DNA of 64,000 bases from Scatomorpha sp040765295 (lineage in GTDB: Bacteria; Bacillota; Clostridia; Oscillospirales; Oscillospiraceae), in the NCBI GenBank assembly GCA_040765295.1, contig JAXGSB010000001.1:558001-622000 (forward strand), given 5' to 3'. Shown here one piece after another: positions 49,074 to 57,350 of the stretch. Numbering within the stretch: the first letter of the stretch is position 1; each line of letters opens with the position of its first letter. A program made the position numbers and the translations under genes. The notes below the pieces were generated by a model. The model was given only the letters and a program-made list of their open reading frames with translations. It did no database searches and was not told the origin of the DNA.

Positions 49074-49286
49074 ATGCGTACATTCGAAGACACAACCGTA
49101 GGTGAAATCCTAGATAATCCCGAACTCAATCAGATGATTCAGGACAACTGCCCCGAGCTTCTTGAGCATCCCCTGCTCGAGGTTGGCCGTTCCTTCACAT
49201 TTGAAGCGGCACTGCCTTACATCGAAGACATGGTCACAGATGAGCAACTCGAAATGATAAGGGAAGCATTGGCAAAGCTCGACTAA
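49074..49286 (+). CDS. Small acidic helical protein, unknown
   Basis: A 70-residue protein with about 20 Asp/Glu and only a few basic residues. It opens with TVGEILDNPELNQMIQDNCP, then LLEHPLLEVGRSFTFEAALP and a C-terminal helix. I recall similar short helical segments at the C-termini of some clostridial enzymes, but I cannot name a family. SD AAGGAGG lies at a good distance from the ATG, and it sits 40 nt after korC ahead of the operon terminator, so it is very probably translated with the Kor genes. A role in Kor assembly or activity is possible but not shown. Confidence 0.75.
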   Translation: MRTFEDTTVGEILDNPELNQMIQDNCPELLEHPLLEVGRSFTFEAALPYIEDMVTDEQLEMIREALAKLD

Positions 49287-49291
49287 GCGAA

Positions 49292-49336
49292 AAACAAATA
49301 AGCGCTGCCGCATTATGTGGCAGCGCTTATTTGTTT
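49292..49336. terminator. Bidirectional terminator after the Kor operon
   Basis: An 18-bp stem (AAACAAATAAGCGCTGCC with its complement) and a 9-nt loop between converging genes; A/T-rich on both ends. Confidence 0.88.
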
Positions 49337-49344
49337 ACCCGTTT

Positions 49345-51012
49345 TCAAGAAGACTTACAGAGATTTTTGAGGCTATATTCCAAAGCTTCGGAAATATCCT
49401 CAAAACCATCTTCCGAAAAAACACTGAGCAGACCGGCGTCTTCCATAAGTGTTTCAAAATCAGTCTCACAGTTGTCCGAGGCAAGGAGTTTCATGACGAT
49501 CTCCGTGCCCTTGTGCGGTTCCTTTAGAAGTTCTCCATAAACTTGGAGCGCGCCCAGAGAGGCAACACAGTAACTGATATAGTAAAACGGCATCTTAAAA
49601 AGGTGCGGTATGTAGCACCATTCATATTCATAACCGTAATATGGAGAATAGCCGTAGTCCAAGTACAACTCTTTATAAATATCAAGGAGCTTTTCGCTTG
49701 TGAGCTCTTTCTCCTCATAGGCTCTCTGCAAAAATTCATCATACATAGCGCCGTCTGTAACACCCATTGCAGTATCGAGTATGAGATATTTCAAAGCTTC
49801 GGATGCAAGGTTCCCGAAAATCTCCTCATAGTAGAGCGTGGCCAGAAATTCCATGCTGTGAGCCTGCAGCTCCGCCGCATCAATGTCCTCCATAGTTTCA
49901 TAGTACGTATAGTCTTGATAGGCGGTGTTCACAAAGTGTCCGAATTCGTGCATCAGGATGAAGTTATCGCTAAGTGTACCGTCGGCGCAGTGAAAAATGA
50001 AAGGAACATTGTAATTGTATAGGCATATAGTATAGCTAAAATTGGCTTTGTTCTTTGAAATGCCTATGTCATAAAGCCCCTTATCCACAAGAAATCTATA
50101 TGCCGCCCCTAGCTCATAGGAGGAGCCTTCAGCTACAGTTTTTATTGCTTCTAAGGGTTCCATTGTATTATTAGGCCTGTTCACATATAAAAGCCTTCTA
50201 CATGCCGAGTAATAATCATGCTCATATTTAGAAATTATGGGTGCGAAATATTTTTTAACATAGCCCCACAGCTCTCCGGCATCGTCGGGGCTGTAGTTTC
50301 TCAAAAAGTCACAAGAATAGGTCATTTCGGCAAAACTTTCATAGCCCGAGAATTCGGCGCTTTTTTTGTTAAGAGCTATAAGCTCTATGAAAAGCTCTGT
50401 GATTTTTTTAAAGTTGGGATTTTTTTCCGATATTAGATCGTCGTATAACTGCTTTTTCTTTTCAATCTCAAGATAAACTTCCAGCTCTTCTTGGTCCGAA
50501 TCTACATATTCGGAAAAGCCGGCTATTTCTTTGTCGGTAAATACCGAGCGCATAAGCTTTGAGTTTTTCGACTCCGCAAGAGCCCTCAGCGCCATATTGT
50601 ATTCGTCACGTAACTCATAGAGAGTTTCGTCCAGATAGATAAGCTCCTCAGCCGTTTCGACATTGCTTGTATCCATATCATACTTCAGCTCTAAAAGTAT
50701 CTGCTGTGTGTCGGCATAACCGAACTCATCCAGCACATCTGTCAGATAAGTCTCAAAGCGATCTTCTGGGTGCTCTCCCTCACAAAGTTCATATAATTTA
50801 TCAAGAAGCGGCTCGATTCTGTCCCTTGTGTAGTGTTTGTACTCCAGTTCCGAAAAGGCCGGGGCAGAGTCGAAGTCTCTCTTCGGGAAAAAGCTTTTCC
50901 TCTCTAAAAGCCTGCCGGTATCAGTCTGGTCGCTGAGAATAGGCGAAGAATCGCAGGCCGAGGCGGATAGCAGTAAAAGTATTGAAAGCAGCAGGGAAAT
51001 GATTCTTTTCAA
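49345..51012 (-). CDS. M3-family metallopeptidase, lipoprotein form
   Basis: A 555-residue zinc peptidase related to oligoendopeptidase F and thimet-type enzymes, but exported. Residues 1-20 form a lipoprotein signal (KRIISLLLSILLLLSASAC). The long helical body contains FILMHEFGHFVNTAYQDYTYY (HEFGH, HExxH zinc site), with a Glu further on in DAAELQAHSMEFLA as third ligand. M3 enzymes cleave short peptides inside a closed cavity and most are cytosolic; a membrane-anchored one suggests peptide trimming outside the cell before uptake (inference). I chose the TTG at 51012 because GTGAGGT lies 6 nt before it; the ATG at 51018 touches that SD. Confidence 0.88.
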   Translation of the reverse strand: MKRIISLLLSILLLLSASACDSSPILSDQTDTGRLLERKSFFPKRDFDSAPAFSELEYKHYTRDRIEPLLDKLYELCEGEHPEDRFETYLTDVLDEFGYADTQQILLELKYDMDTSNVETAEELIYLDETLYELRDEYNMALRALAESKNSKLMRSVFTDKEIAGFSEYVDSDQEELEVYLEIEKKKQLYDDLISEKNPNFKKITELFIELIALNKKSAEFSGYESFAEMTYSCDFLRNYSPDDAGELWGYVKKYFAPIISKYEHDYYSACRRLLYVNRPNNTMEPLEAIKTVAEGSSYELGAAYRFLVDKGLYDIGISKNKANFSYTICLYNYNVPFIFHCADGTLSDNFILMHEFGHFVNTAYQDYTYYETMEDIDAAELQAHSMEFLATLYYEEIFGNLASEALKYLILDTAMGVTDGAMYDEFLQRAYEEKELTSEKLLDIYKELYLDYGYSPYYGYEYEWCYIPHLFKMPFYYISYCVASLGALQVYGELLKEPHKGTEIVMKLLASDNCETDFETLMEDAGLLSVFSEDGFEDISEALEYSLKNLCKSS

Positions 51013-51094
51013 GACCATACCTCACAAAACGTTCTCAGCTCATTATACCTGTGTTTTTTGCTTAAAGATAGCAAGAGATAAAAATATACGAAAT

Positions 51095-51114
51095 GGAGCT
51101 CCGAGAGGAGCTCC
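51095..51114 (-). terminator. Hairpin downstream of the Dabb gene
   Basis: GGAGCTC/GAGCTCC with a 6-nt loop. On the minus strand a T-rich stretch follows at some distance (CATTTCGTATATTTTT). Weak terminator candidate. Confidence 0.4.
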
Positions 51115-51123
51115 TGTCTTTGT

Positions 51124-51417
51124 TTAAACATCTATGGTTATTACTTTGGATGTCTTCATATGAGTAAGTTCAATGAATTTAAGATGTAGAGGATGTTTTA
51201 AATATTCGTCAAGTATCTTCCTATCCTCAAACCTAAATTTTACGAGTATGTCCATGTTGGACTCTCTTTCAATACAGTTAGCCTGAATACTCAAGTCTTT
51301 TATTTCGACAAGATCATCCGGAATTTTACCGAAAAGTTCTTTTGCAAGTCCTAAAAGCTCTTCTTTTTCCGATAAGTGTTCTTCTTTTATCTTGAGCAGC
51401 AAGTAATGGGTAATCAT
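51124..51417 (-). CDS. Dabb (stress-responsive A/B barrel) domain protein
   Basis: A 97-residue protein that is a single alpha+beta barrel domain: it starts THYLLLKIKEEHLSEKEEL and ends HPLHLKFIELTHMKTSKVI, the usual Dabb pattern with a C-terminal His-Pro-xH motif. Related domains form dimers and occur in stress proteins and in some polyketide-tailoring enzymes. No specific reaction can be assigned. SD GGAG precedes the ATG. It lies 36 nt downstream of the ilvD remnant on the same strand. Confidence 0.8.
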   Translation of the reverse strand: MITHYLLLKIKEEHLSEKEELLGLAKELFGKIPDDLVEIKDLSIQANCIERESNMDILVKFRFEDRKILDEYLKHPLHLKFIELTHMKTSKVITIDV

Positions 51418-51452
51418 ATTATTTTCTCCGCAAATGTTTTGTCATATGACGC

Positions 51453-51680
51453 CTAGTCTAAATTCCTGTTCATCACGGCGCCTTCAGCGGCAGAGCTCAC
51501 GTGCTTGATATATCTCTGCATATAGCCGGAAAGTATGGTGACTTTTTCGGGCTTCCACTCGGCTCTTCTCGCTTCAAGCTCCGCTTCACTGAGATTCACA
51601 TTAATGGCTTTATTGTAGACATCAATGGTAATCTTGTCCCCATCTTTTAAAAGTGCGATTGGGCCGTCTGCTGTTAAATA
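51453..51680 (-). pseudogene. ilvD: Remnant of ilvD (dihydroxy-acid dehydratase), last 75 or so codons
   Basis: The frame ADGPIALLKDGDKITIDVYN...AEWKPEKV...SGYMQRYIKHVSSAAEGAVM matches the C-terminal end of dihydroxy-acid dehydratase, an enzyme of about 550 residues in valine, leucine and isoleucine synthesis. Nothing resembling the remaining 480 residues, including the cluster cysteines, is found upstream: a TGA precedes the fragment and the DNA beyond is A+T-rich and non-coding. There is no SD. It is a decayed 3' end left by a deletion or rearrangement. Confidence 0.85.
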
Positions 51681-51830
51681 CAATACTACCACAAAGCATC
51701 AAGTAAAATTAATTCTTTTTATTTGCTTTAAAACTATTTTCTAAAAACAAAATAACGAGTAAAGAATAAAAACAGCTTATGCTAAGCCCCAAACGAAGCT
51801 CACAAGCTTTTTTATATTTTGCTTTTGTTA

Positions 51831-51836
51831 TATAAT
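51831..51836 (+). promoter_or_regulatory. -10 box of the CDF transporter gene
   Basis: TATAAT, with a T-rich stretch but no good -35 box upstream. The start near 51843 supports the TTG at 51867 as the translation start. Confidence 0.5.
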
Positions 51837-51866
51837 ACATATGCAAAATATTTGGAGGCATTAAAG

Positions 51867-52868
51867 TTGATATCTCTGCTTGCAAAAGTTTTTATTAAAG
51901 ACCACAAAAACTACATGGACCAAAATGTTCGCCTGGGCTATGTAAAGCTCAGCGGCTTTGTGGGCCTTGCTCTAAATATCCTGCTTGTTGTAACAAAGCT
52001 TATAGCGGGCAGGCTTTCAAACTCAATGGCGATAACGGCAGACGCCTTCAACCACATCTCCGATGCCGGCTCATATCTTATAGCCATGCTCTTCATGATT
52101 TTGGCGGCCAAAAAGCCGGACGAGGAGCATCCGTACGGGCACGGACGCATAGAGTATATCTCAAGCGCGATAATATCCGTGCTCATTCTCACCATGGCGG
52201 TAGAACTTTTTCGGGAGTCGATTACAAAGGTCTCGGCGCCGGTCCTTGCCTCGGCAAACCCCATAGCCGTTGGCATAATGGTTTTCTCAATACTTGTCAA
52301 GGCATATATGTATGCTTACAGCAAGTCAATAGGCGAGAAAACACAGTCCCCCGGTCTCAAAGCCGTGGCTCTCGACAGCATTGTCGACTGTGTCACAAGC
52401 TCGGTCGTGCTTTTTTCAGTTTTGCTCTCAAAGCCATTGGGGGTAAATCTGGATGCCATAGGCGGCGTAGCGGTTTCGATTTTCATCGGTTTTACAGGTC
52501 TAAAGCTTGCCAAAGAGACAATATCATCTCTCTTGGGAGAAAAACCGGATCCCGAACTCATTGAAGAAATAAACACAGTGCTGAAAGACTATCCCGAGAT
52601 GATTATGCCTCACAAAATTCATGTGCACAGCTACGGATCCGGAAGACTTTTTATATCACTGCATGTCATCATGCCTATAGATGAAGAGAAGGTTAATATC
52701 TTCGAAATACACGATAGAATAGAGAACGCCCAGCTCGATCTTCGAGAGGCGCTCGGCTGTGACGCCATAATACATATGGACCCCATCAAAAAAGATGAGA
52801 TCCGTGAAAAAGAAATAAACAATCTTATCAACGAAAAAGAAAACAAAGAGCTTAAATCCGGGGATTAA
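51867..52868 (+). CDS. Cation diffusion facilitator (CDF) family transporter
   Basis: A 333-residue divalent-cation/proton antiporter. Six membrane segments lie in about 20-210, followed by a cytoplasmic metal-binding-fold domain (about 215-300). TM2 has ADAFNHISDAGS, where the usual HxxxD or DxxxD reads NxxxD; TM5 has ALDSIVDCVTSS with both Asp. This variant is common in Firmicutes and its metal (Zn, Mn, Fe, Co) cannot be told. The charged tail is Lys/Glu-rich. It starts at TTG (51867), 8 nt after GGAGG; the frame is open upstream but lies before the predicted transcript start. Confidence 0.9.
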   Translation: MISLLAKVFIKDHKNYMDQNVRLGYVKLSGFVGLALNILLVVTKLIAGRLSNSMAITADAFNHISDAGSYLIAMLFMILAAKKPDEEHPYGHGRIEYISSAIISVLILTMAVELFRESITKVSAPVLASANPIAVGIMVFSILVKAYMYAYSKSIGEKTQSPGLKAVALDSIVDCVTSSVVLFSVLLSKPLGVNLDAIGGVAVSIFIGFTGLKLAKETISSLLGEKPDPELIEEINTVLKDYPEMIMPHKIHVHSYGSGRLFISLHVIMPIDEEKVNIFEIHDRIENAQLDLREALGCDAIIHMDPIKKDEIREKEINNLINEKENKELKSGD

Positions 52869-52871
52869 AGC

Positions 52872-53810
52872 CTATTGACTGTATATGCCGCCGCCGATAA
52901 ATTCTCTTATGAGTGAATCGGGAGCCACGAGATCCGATTTGATAACTCCGAAAAGTTGCAGGGCGGGAAGAAGCTTTCTAAGCTCTTCATATCTTTCGAT
53001 GCCCTCCGGAATGTTGGCGAAAAGCTTTGTGGCAATATTGTTCATAACAGGAGCCTCATATTTCAAGGCGGTGTCAAACTTAAGGTTTGCCTTATTTTTG
53101 AAAGGGGATATATAAAGCTTCTCTCCGCGACGTACATTTCCCCACATGGCAATTGTTTTGTCGGGGTCGTATGAGCGGAAGAGGTAATCTCTAACAGCTC
53201 TGCGCATTAGTCTCAGCCAGGTGCCCTTAAAAATCAGTCTATCGCCAAAATAAGTGTCGGATCTTGCGGATATATATAGCTTAAAAGCGTTGGGATGACT
53301 TTCAGTTATAATATCATTTAGAGCGTGGATACCTTCGAAAATAACAATCTCGTCTTTTTTTAACTTAAGAATTTTAGAGGGCTCGATATCTCTCGCGTGC
53401 ACTGCAAAGTTGTACTTCGGAATTGCAATCCTCTCGCCTCTCTCAAGTTGGTCAAGCTGTTTGTTGAAGAGAGGAAGATCCAGGCAGAGCGGGCTTTCAA
53501 AGTCCAGGGAGCCGTCTTCGCTTCTGGGAGAAGTCTCCGGATCAACAGTTTTGAAATAATTGTCCATGCTCACGGTGTGCGAGCCTATGCCGCGCCTCTC
53601 GAGTTCTTCCTCAATTTTCTGCGCGCTGGTTGTCTTTCCGCTGCCGGAGGGACCCGAAAGCAGGACTACGGGGCTGTGTTCCAGATTCTCAATTATTCTG
53701 TCGGCGGCAAGCGATACCTTTGCAGCGTACTCCGCATCACACTCTTCGACAAAGCCCTTTGGGTCTACTATAGTTCTATAATTTATTTCTTCCAGGTCAA
53801 AAAAAGCCAT
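52872..53810 (-). CDS. Uridine kinase-like nucleoside kinase
   Basis: A 312-residue P-loop kinase of the phosphoribulokinase/uridine kinase superfamily. Walker A GPSGSGKTTSAQKI (about 53-66), SMDNYFKTVD with the substrate Asp, LDLPLFNKQLDQLERGE, PKYNFAVHARD and IVIFEGIHALND are typical. Longer relatives carry an N-terminal TGS/ThrRS-like domain; here only about 45 residues precede the P-loop. A pyrimidine nucleoside is the likely substrate. I chose the ATG at 53810 because AAAGGA lies just before it. It converges with the CDF gene with a 3-nt gap and no obvious terminator between them. Confidence 0.88.
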   Translation of the reverse strand: MAFFDLEEINYRTIVDPKGFVEECDAEYAAKVSLAADRIIENLEHSPVVLLSGPSGSGKTTSAQKIEEELERRGIGSHTVSMDNYFKTVDPETSPRSEDGSLDFESPLCLDLPLFNKQLDQLERGERIAIPKYNFAVHARDIEPSKILKLKKDEIVIFEGIHALNDIITESHPNAFKLYISARSDTYFGDRLIFKGTWLRLMRRAVRDYLFRSYDPDKTIAMWGNVRRGEKLYISPFKNKANLKFDTALKYEAPVMNNIATKLFANIPEGIERYEELRKLLPALQLFGVIKSDLVAPDSLIREFIGGGIYSQ

Positions 53811-53847
53811 CTTGGATCCTTTCAAACAAATTTGAACTTGGAAGTTG

Positions 53848-53875
53848 ATTATACACGAATCTTAATATAAATCAA
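53848..53875 (-). promoter_or_regulatory. Promoter of the nucleoside kinase gene
   Basis: Minus strand: TTGATT (53875-53870), a 16-nt spacer and TATAAT (53853-53848). Confidence 0.65.
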
Positions 53876-53938
53876 ATTACCCGCCGAGTATTTTTTATCA
53901 AGATAGGGCGGAGCCGATAACAAAGGAGAAGTAATTTA

Positions 53939-54937
53939 ATGAAAAAGAAAATACTCTTCATAGGCACGGGAGGCACCATAGCCTCCGAGATCTCGGACGA
54001 GGGCATACACCCCAATATAGATGCTGAAATGCTGCTCTCTTATGCTCCGAAGATCAGAGAGATCTGCGATGTGGACTGCGTTTCTCTCTATAATCTTGAC
54101 AGCAGCAATTTAACACCTCGGCATTGGGTGGGGATAGCCAAGGAAATTGAGGAAAATTTTGATGCATATTCCGGATTTGTTATCTCCCACGGAACCGATA
54201 CAATGGCCTATACAGCCGCGGCGCTCTCTTATATGATACAAAAGAGCCCCAAGCCTATAATTTTAACAGGTGCCCAAAAGCCGATAGGTTTTGATATAAC
54301 CGATTCCAAAACCAATCTGAGCGACAGCTTTACCTGCGCCTCCGACGATGATATGCACGGACTTATGATAGTTTTTAACGGCAATGTAATCTCCGGTCTC
54401 CGTGCGCGGAAAACCCGTTCAAAAACCTTCGATGCCTTCGAGAGCATAAACTACCCTTTGCTGGCTCGTGTTGTCGACGGCAGAATACAAAAATATATTA
54501 TGCAGGACTACGCCGAAAAACCGATTTTCAAAACCACTCTGGGCGAAGGGGTGGCGCTCATGAAGCTGTATCCGGGTCTTAAGACGGAGGACATAGAGTA
54601 CTATATTAAAAATAACAGGGCGTTGATTGTGGAAAGCTTCGGCACGGGAGGACTCCCCGAATACTGCGACAGTGAGCATATTTTCAAGCTTTTGGATGCG
54701 CAAGAGAAGCTCCTTGTAATGACCACACAGGTGCAGCACGAGGGCTCCGATCTCTCCAGATACAAAACGGGCAAAAGCCTTAAGATGCACTCAAGAGTGC
54801 TCGAGGCTTACGACATGACAACCGAGGCCGCCTTTGCCAAAATAATGTGGATTTTAGCACAAACAGAGGATTTTTCAGAGCTAAAACGCATCTTTTACAC
54901 CCCCTGCGGAGTGGACCTCCTGAGCAGCTTAGCATGA
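53939..54937 (+). CDS. L-asparaginase, type I-like
   Basis: A 332-residue amidohydrolase that converts asparagine to aspartate and ammonia. Catalytic residues are visible: the first Thr in FIGTGGTIASE (about 11), the Thr-Asp pair in SHGTDTMAYTAAA (about 85) and the Lys in LTGAQKP. There is no signal peptide, so it acts in the cytosol, as type I enzymes do. The same window encodes asnA and asnS; the enzymes pull asparagine in opposite directions, so they are probably controlled apart. ATG with SD AAAGGAGAAG. A single gene ending at a terminator. Confidence 0.93.
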   Translation: MKKKILFIGTGGTIASEISDEGIHPNIDAEMLLSYAPKIREICDVDCVSLYNLDSSNLTPRHWVGIAKEIEENFDAYSGFVISHGTDTMAYTAAALSYMIQKSPKPIILTGAQKPIGFDITDSKTNLSDSFTCASDDDMHGLMIVFNGNVISGLRARKTRSKTFDAFESINYPLLARVVDGRIQKYIMQDYAEKPIFKTTLGEGVALMKLYPGLKTEDIEYYIKNNRALIVESFGTGGLPEYCDSEHIFKLLDAQEKLLVMTTQVQHEGSDLSRYKTGKSLKMHSRVLEAYDMTTEAAFAKIMWILAQTEDFSELKRIFYTPCGVDLLSSLA

Positions 54938-54961
54938 AAAACTCAATTTAAAAATCTGAAA

Positions 54962-54993
54962 GCGGATAAAGGGATTTCCCCCTTATCCGTTTT
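54962..54993 (+). terminator. Terminator of the asparaginase gene
   Basis: GCGGATAAAGGG and CCCCCTTATCCG form the stem (one bulge), then TTTTCC. Confidence 0.75.
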
Positions 54994-55040
54994 CCTGTCT
55001 TGAAAAACTATACATCAAGCAGGTGTATGCTTTATTGGAG

Positions 55041-55069
55041 TTTACAACAAAGCCCTTTCATTTTATAAT
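55041..55069 (+). promoter_or_regulatory. Promoter of ykvA-like and pepF-like genes
   Basis: TTTACA (55041-55046), a 17-nt spacer and TATAAT (55064-55069): nearly perfect. Confidence 0.85.
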
Positions 55070-55092
55070 AATAAAAAACAAGGAGGGATAAA

Positions 55093-55575
55093 ATGTCTGA
55101 GCAATACGACTATACAAAGAACGGCGCCCCCGAGTGGGAAGACGATAAATTTCAAGATTTTTACACTGCGCTCCGTTCCAAAGTTCAAAAACAATTAAAA
55201 AAACATAAGAATTTTTGGTTCGGCAAATACTTGCTCTATGTTCCGGATTTTTTCTATTTAATTTATAAGCTGTATAAAGACCCGGAGGTGAAGTCCATTG
55301 AGAAGAAAAAACTTCTGGGAGTGCTCATATATTTCATATCACCTATAAATCTCATACCGGCAATAATACCGGGCCTCGGCTTAATTGACGATTTATATCT
55401 CGCCATGATAGCTGTTGACTCACTGCTAAAAACAACGCCCCCGCAGGTGGTCCGAAAGCACTGGCTCGGCGAAGAAGATGTAATAGTGCTTATTCAGCAG
55501 ACAATAGCAGAGCTGAACGAGAAAATAGGCAGCGGAGCTATAAAAAGACTTATAGAAAAATACAAGGGGTTTTAA
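55093..55575 (+). CDS. YkvA-family (DUF1232) protein
   Basis: A 160-residue protein whose middle matches DUF1232: KKKLLGVLIYFISPINLIP and PGLGLIDDLYLAMIAVDSLL (about 73-115). In most members the first signature reads SPIDLIPD; here it is SPINLIPA, so two acidic residues are lost. The domain probably lies at the membrane. The function is unknown. It is followed 3 nt later by a peptidase gene, so the two are cotranscribed. ATG with SD AGGAGGG. Confidence 0.82.
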   Translation: MSEQYDYTKNGAPEWEDDKFQDFYTALRSKVQKQLKKHKNFWFGKYLLYVPDFFYLIYKLYKDPEVKSIEKKKLLGVLIYFISPINLIPAIIPGLGLIDDLYLAMIAVDSLLKTTPPQVVRKHWLGEEDVIVLIQQTIAELNEKIGSGAIKRLIEKYKGF

Positions 55576-55578
55576 TTT

Positions 55579-57294
55579 ATGCATGAAATAAAATTTTCGG
55601 ATATTGAATATAAGAGAGTGAACATAGACGAGCTCGCCGAAGAGCTCGAAAAGCTCATAGAGAGCTTTAATAGTGCCAAAAGTTTTGATGAGGCCGACGA
55701 AGTTTTTCTCGAGTTCGAAAAACGGGCCTCGCTATCCGAGAGCCTTCTGACGGTTGCCAGAATCCGCAATGATATTAACACGGTAGACGAGTTTTATGAG
55801 CAGGAAGTTGCTTACTACGATGCCAAGATTCCCGAACTTATGGGAAGCCTCCAAAAGTGGAACTTGGCGCTTCTGAAAAGTCCTTTCCGCAAGGACTTTG
55901 CCGAAAAATACAATTCCATTATGTTCTTGAACAAAGAAATCCAGATAAAATCCTTCTCGCCCGCCATAATAGAGGAGATGAAGCAGGAAAACGCCCTTTC
56001 CACAGAGTACGACAAGCTAATAGCCGGAGCCAAAGTCGAGTTCGAGGGCAAAATCTACACGCTCTCCCAGATGACCCCCTTTACTCAGAGCGCCGATGAC
56101 GAACGCAGAAGGGCGGCGTGGAAAGCTTACGACGCATGGTTTATGGGGCAGAGAGAGGCTCTCGACAGAATCTATGAGCAAATGGTAAAGCTCCGCGACA
56201 CTATGGGGAAAAAACTCGGCCATCCGAACTATATTCAGCTTGGCTACTATAGGATGATGCGCAATTCCTATACAAAGGAAGATGTCGAGCGTTTCCGAGA
56301 GGCCGTGAGAAGCTATATAGTTCCGATAGCGACCGAGATAAAGAAGGCTCAGGCCGAGAGAATATCGGCAAACTATCCGATGAGCTACTCAGATAACGCC
56401 CTTTTCTTCAGAAGCGGCAACCCGAAGCCAAACCCTTCCGAGCCTGAAGAAATCCTGAAAAGGGGAAGAGAATTCTACCACGAACTCTCGGACGAAACCG
56501 CAAAGTTTATCGATGCTCTCTTAGACAGGGAGTTTTTAGATGTTCTCTCCCGCGAAAACAAATCAAGCGGCGGCTACTGCACCTATCTTGATGAGTATAA
56601 ATCGCCCTTCATTTTTGCAAACTTTAACGGAACATCCCACGATATCGAAGTCATAACTCACGAGGCGGGCCACGCCTTTGCATTCTACTTGGGCAAAGAC
56701 ATCATACCCTCCGACTGCCGCTGGCCGACACTTGAAGCCTGCGAGGTTCACTCGATGTCCATGGAATTTTTCTCATGGCCTTGGGCGGAACGCTTCTTCT
56801 CCGAGGATGCAAAGAAGTTTAAATATAATCACCTTGCCGGTTCGATCACCTTTGTCCCATACGGAACTCTTGTAGATCACTTCCAGCACTCCGTCTATGA
56901 AAAGCCCGAGATGACGCCTGCCGAGCGCAACGCCGAGTGGAAGCGGCTTGCAGCCATTTACATGCCTTGGATTCGTGACGATGAAGAACTTGAGTTTTTC
57001 TCTGAGGGCAGATTCTGGCAGAAGCAGACACATATCTATTCAAGGCCATTTTACTATATAGACTACTGTCTGGCGCAGACGGTTGCCCTGCAGTTCTGGG
57101 CTCTCATTCAGGAAGATAAGGACAAGGCTTGGGAGAAATATATGGCATACAGCAAAAAGGGAGGAAGCATGGGCTTCACAGAGCTCTTGGCGCAGGCAGG
57201 TCTAAGCTCTCCGTTTGAGCCCGGCACTCTCAAGTCGGTTGCCGAAAAAGCGGCGGAGTATATTAAAAACTTCGACCTCAGTGAAATAAAATAA
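55579..57294 (+). CDS. M3-family oligoendopeptidase (PepF-like)
   Basis: A 571-residue cytosolic zinc peptidase. The site reads DIEVITHEAGHAFAFYLG (HEAGH, HExxH), with the third ligand Glu in TLEACEVHSMSMEFFSWPW. An N-terminal helical lid (about 1-200) and the C-terminal FYYIDYCLAQTVALQFWAL are typical of the family. It cleaves imported oligopeptides. There is no signal peptide, in contrast to the lipoprotein M3 peptidase at 49345. It starts 3 nt after the YkvA-like gene. Confidence 0.93.
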   Translation: MHEIKFSDIEYKRVNIDELAEELEKLIESFNSAKSFDEADEVFLEFEKRASLSESLLTVARIRNDINTVDEFYEQEVAYYDAKIPELMGSLQKWNLALLKSPFRKDFAEKYNSIMFLNKEIQIKSFSPAIIEEMKQENALSTEYDKLIAGAKVEFEGKIYTLSQMTPFTQSADDERRRAAWKAYDAWFMGQREALDRIYEQMVKLRDTMGKKLGHPNYIQLGYYRMMRNSYTKEDVERFREAVRSYIVPIATEIKKAQAERISANYPMSYSDNALFFRSGNPKPNPSEPEEILKRGREFYHELSDETAKFIDALLDREFLDVLSRENKSSGGYCTYLDEYKSPFIFANFNGTSHDIEVITHEAGHAFAFYLGKDIIPSDCRWPTLEACEVHSMSMEFFSWPWAERFFSEDAKKFKYNHLAGSITFVPYGTLVDHFQHSVYEKPEMTPAERNAEWKRLAAIYMPWIRDDEELEFFSEGRFWQKQTHIYSRPFYYIDYCLAQTVALQFWALIQEDKDKAWEKYMAYSKKGGSMGFTELLAQAGLSSPFEPGTLKSVAEKAAEYIKNFDLSEIK

Positions 57295-57306
57295 TTGTGC
57301 AAATAA

Positions 57307-57336
57307 AAATGCCCGAGAAAAACTCTCGGACGTTTT
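57307..57336. terminator. Bidirectional terminator between the peptidase and deoD
   Basis: AAAATGCCCGAGA with TCTCGGACGTTTT (one mismatch, one G-T pair) and a 4-5-nt loop; A- and T-runs lie at the two ends. Confidence 0.75.
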
Positions 57337-57350
57337 CACTGTTCAATAAT

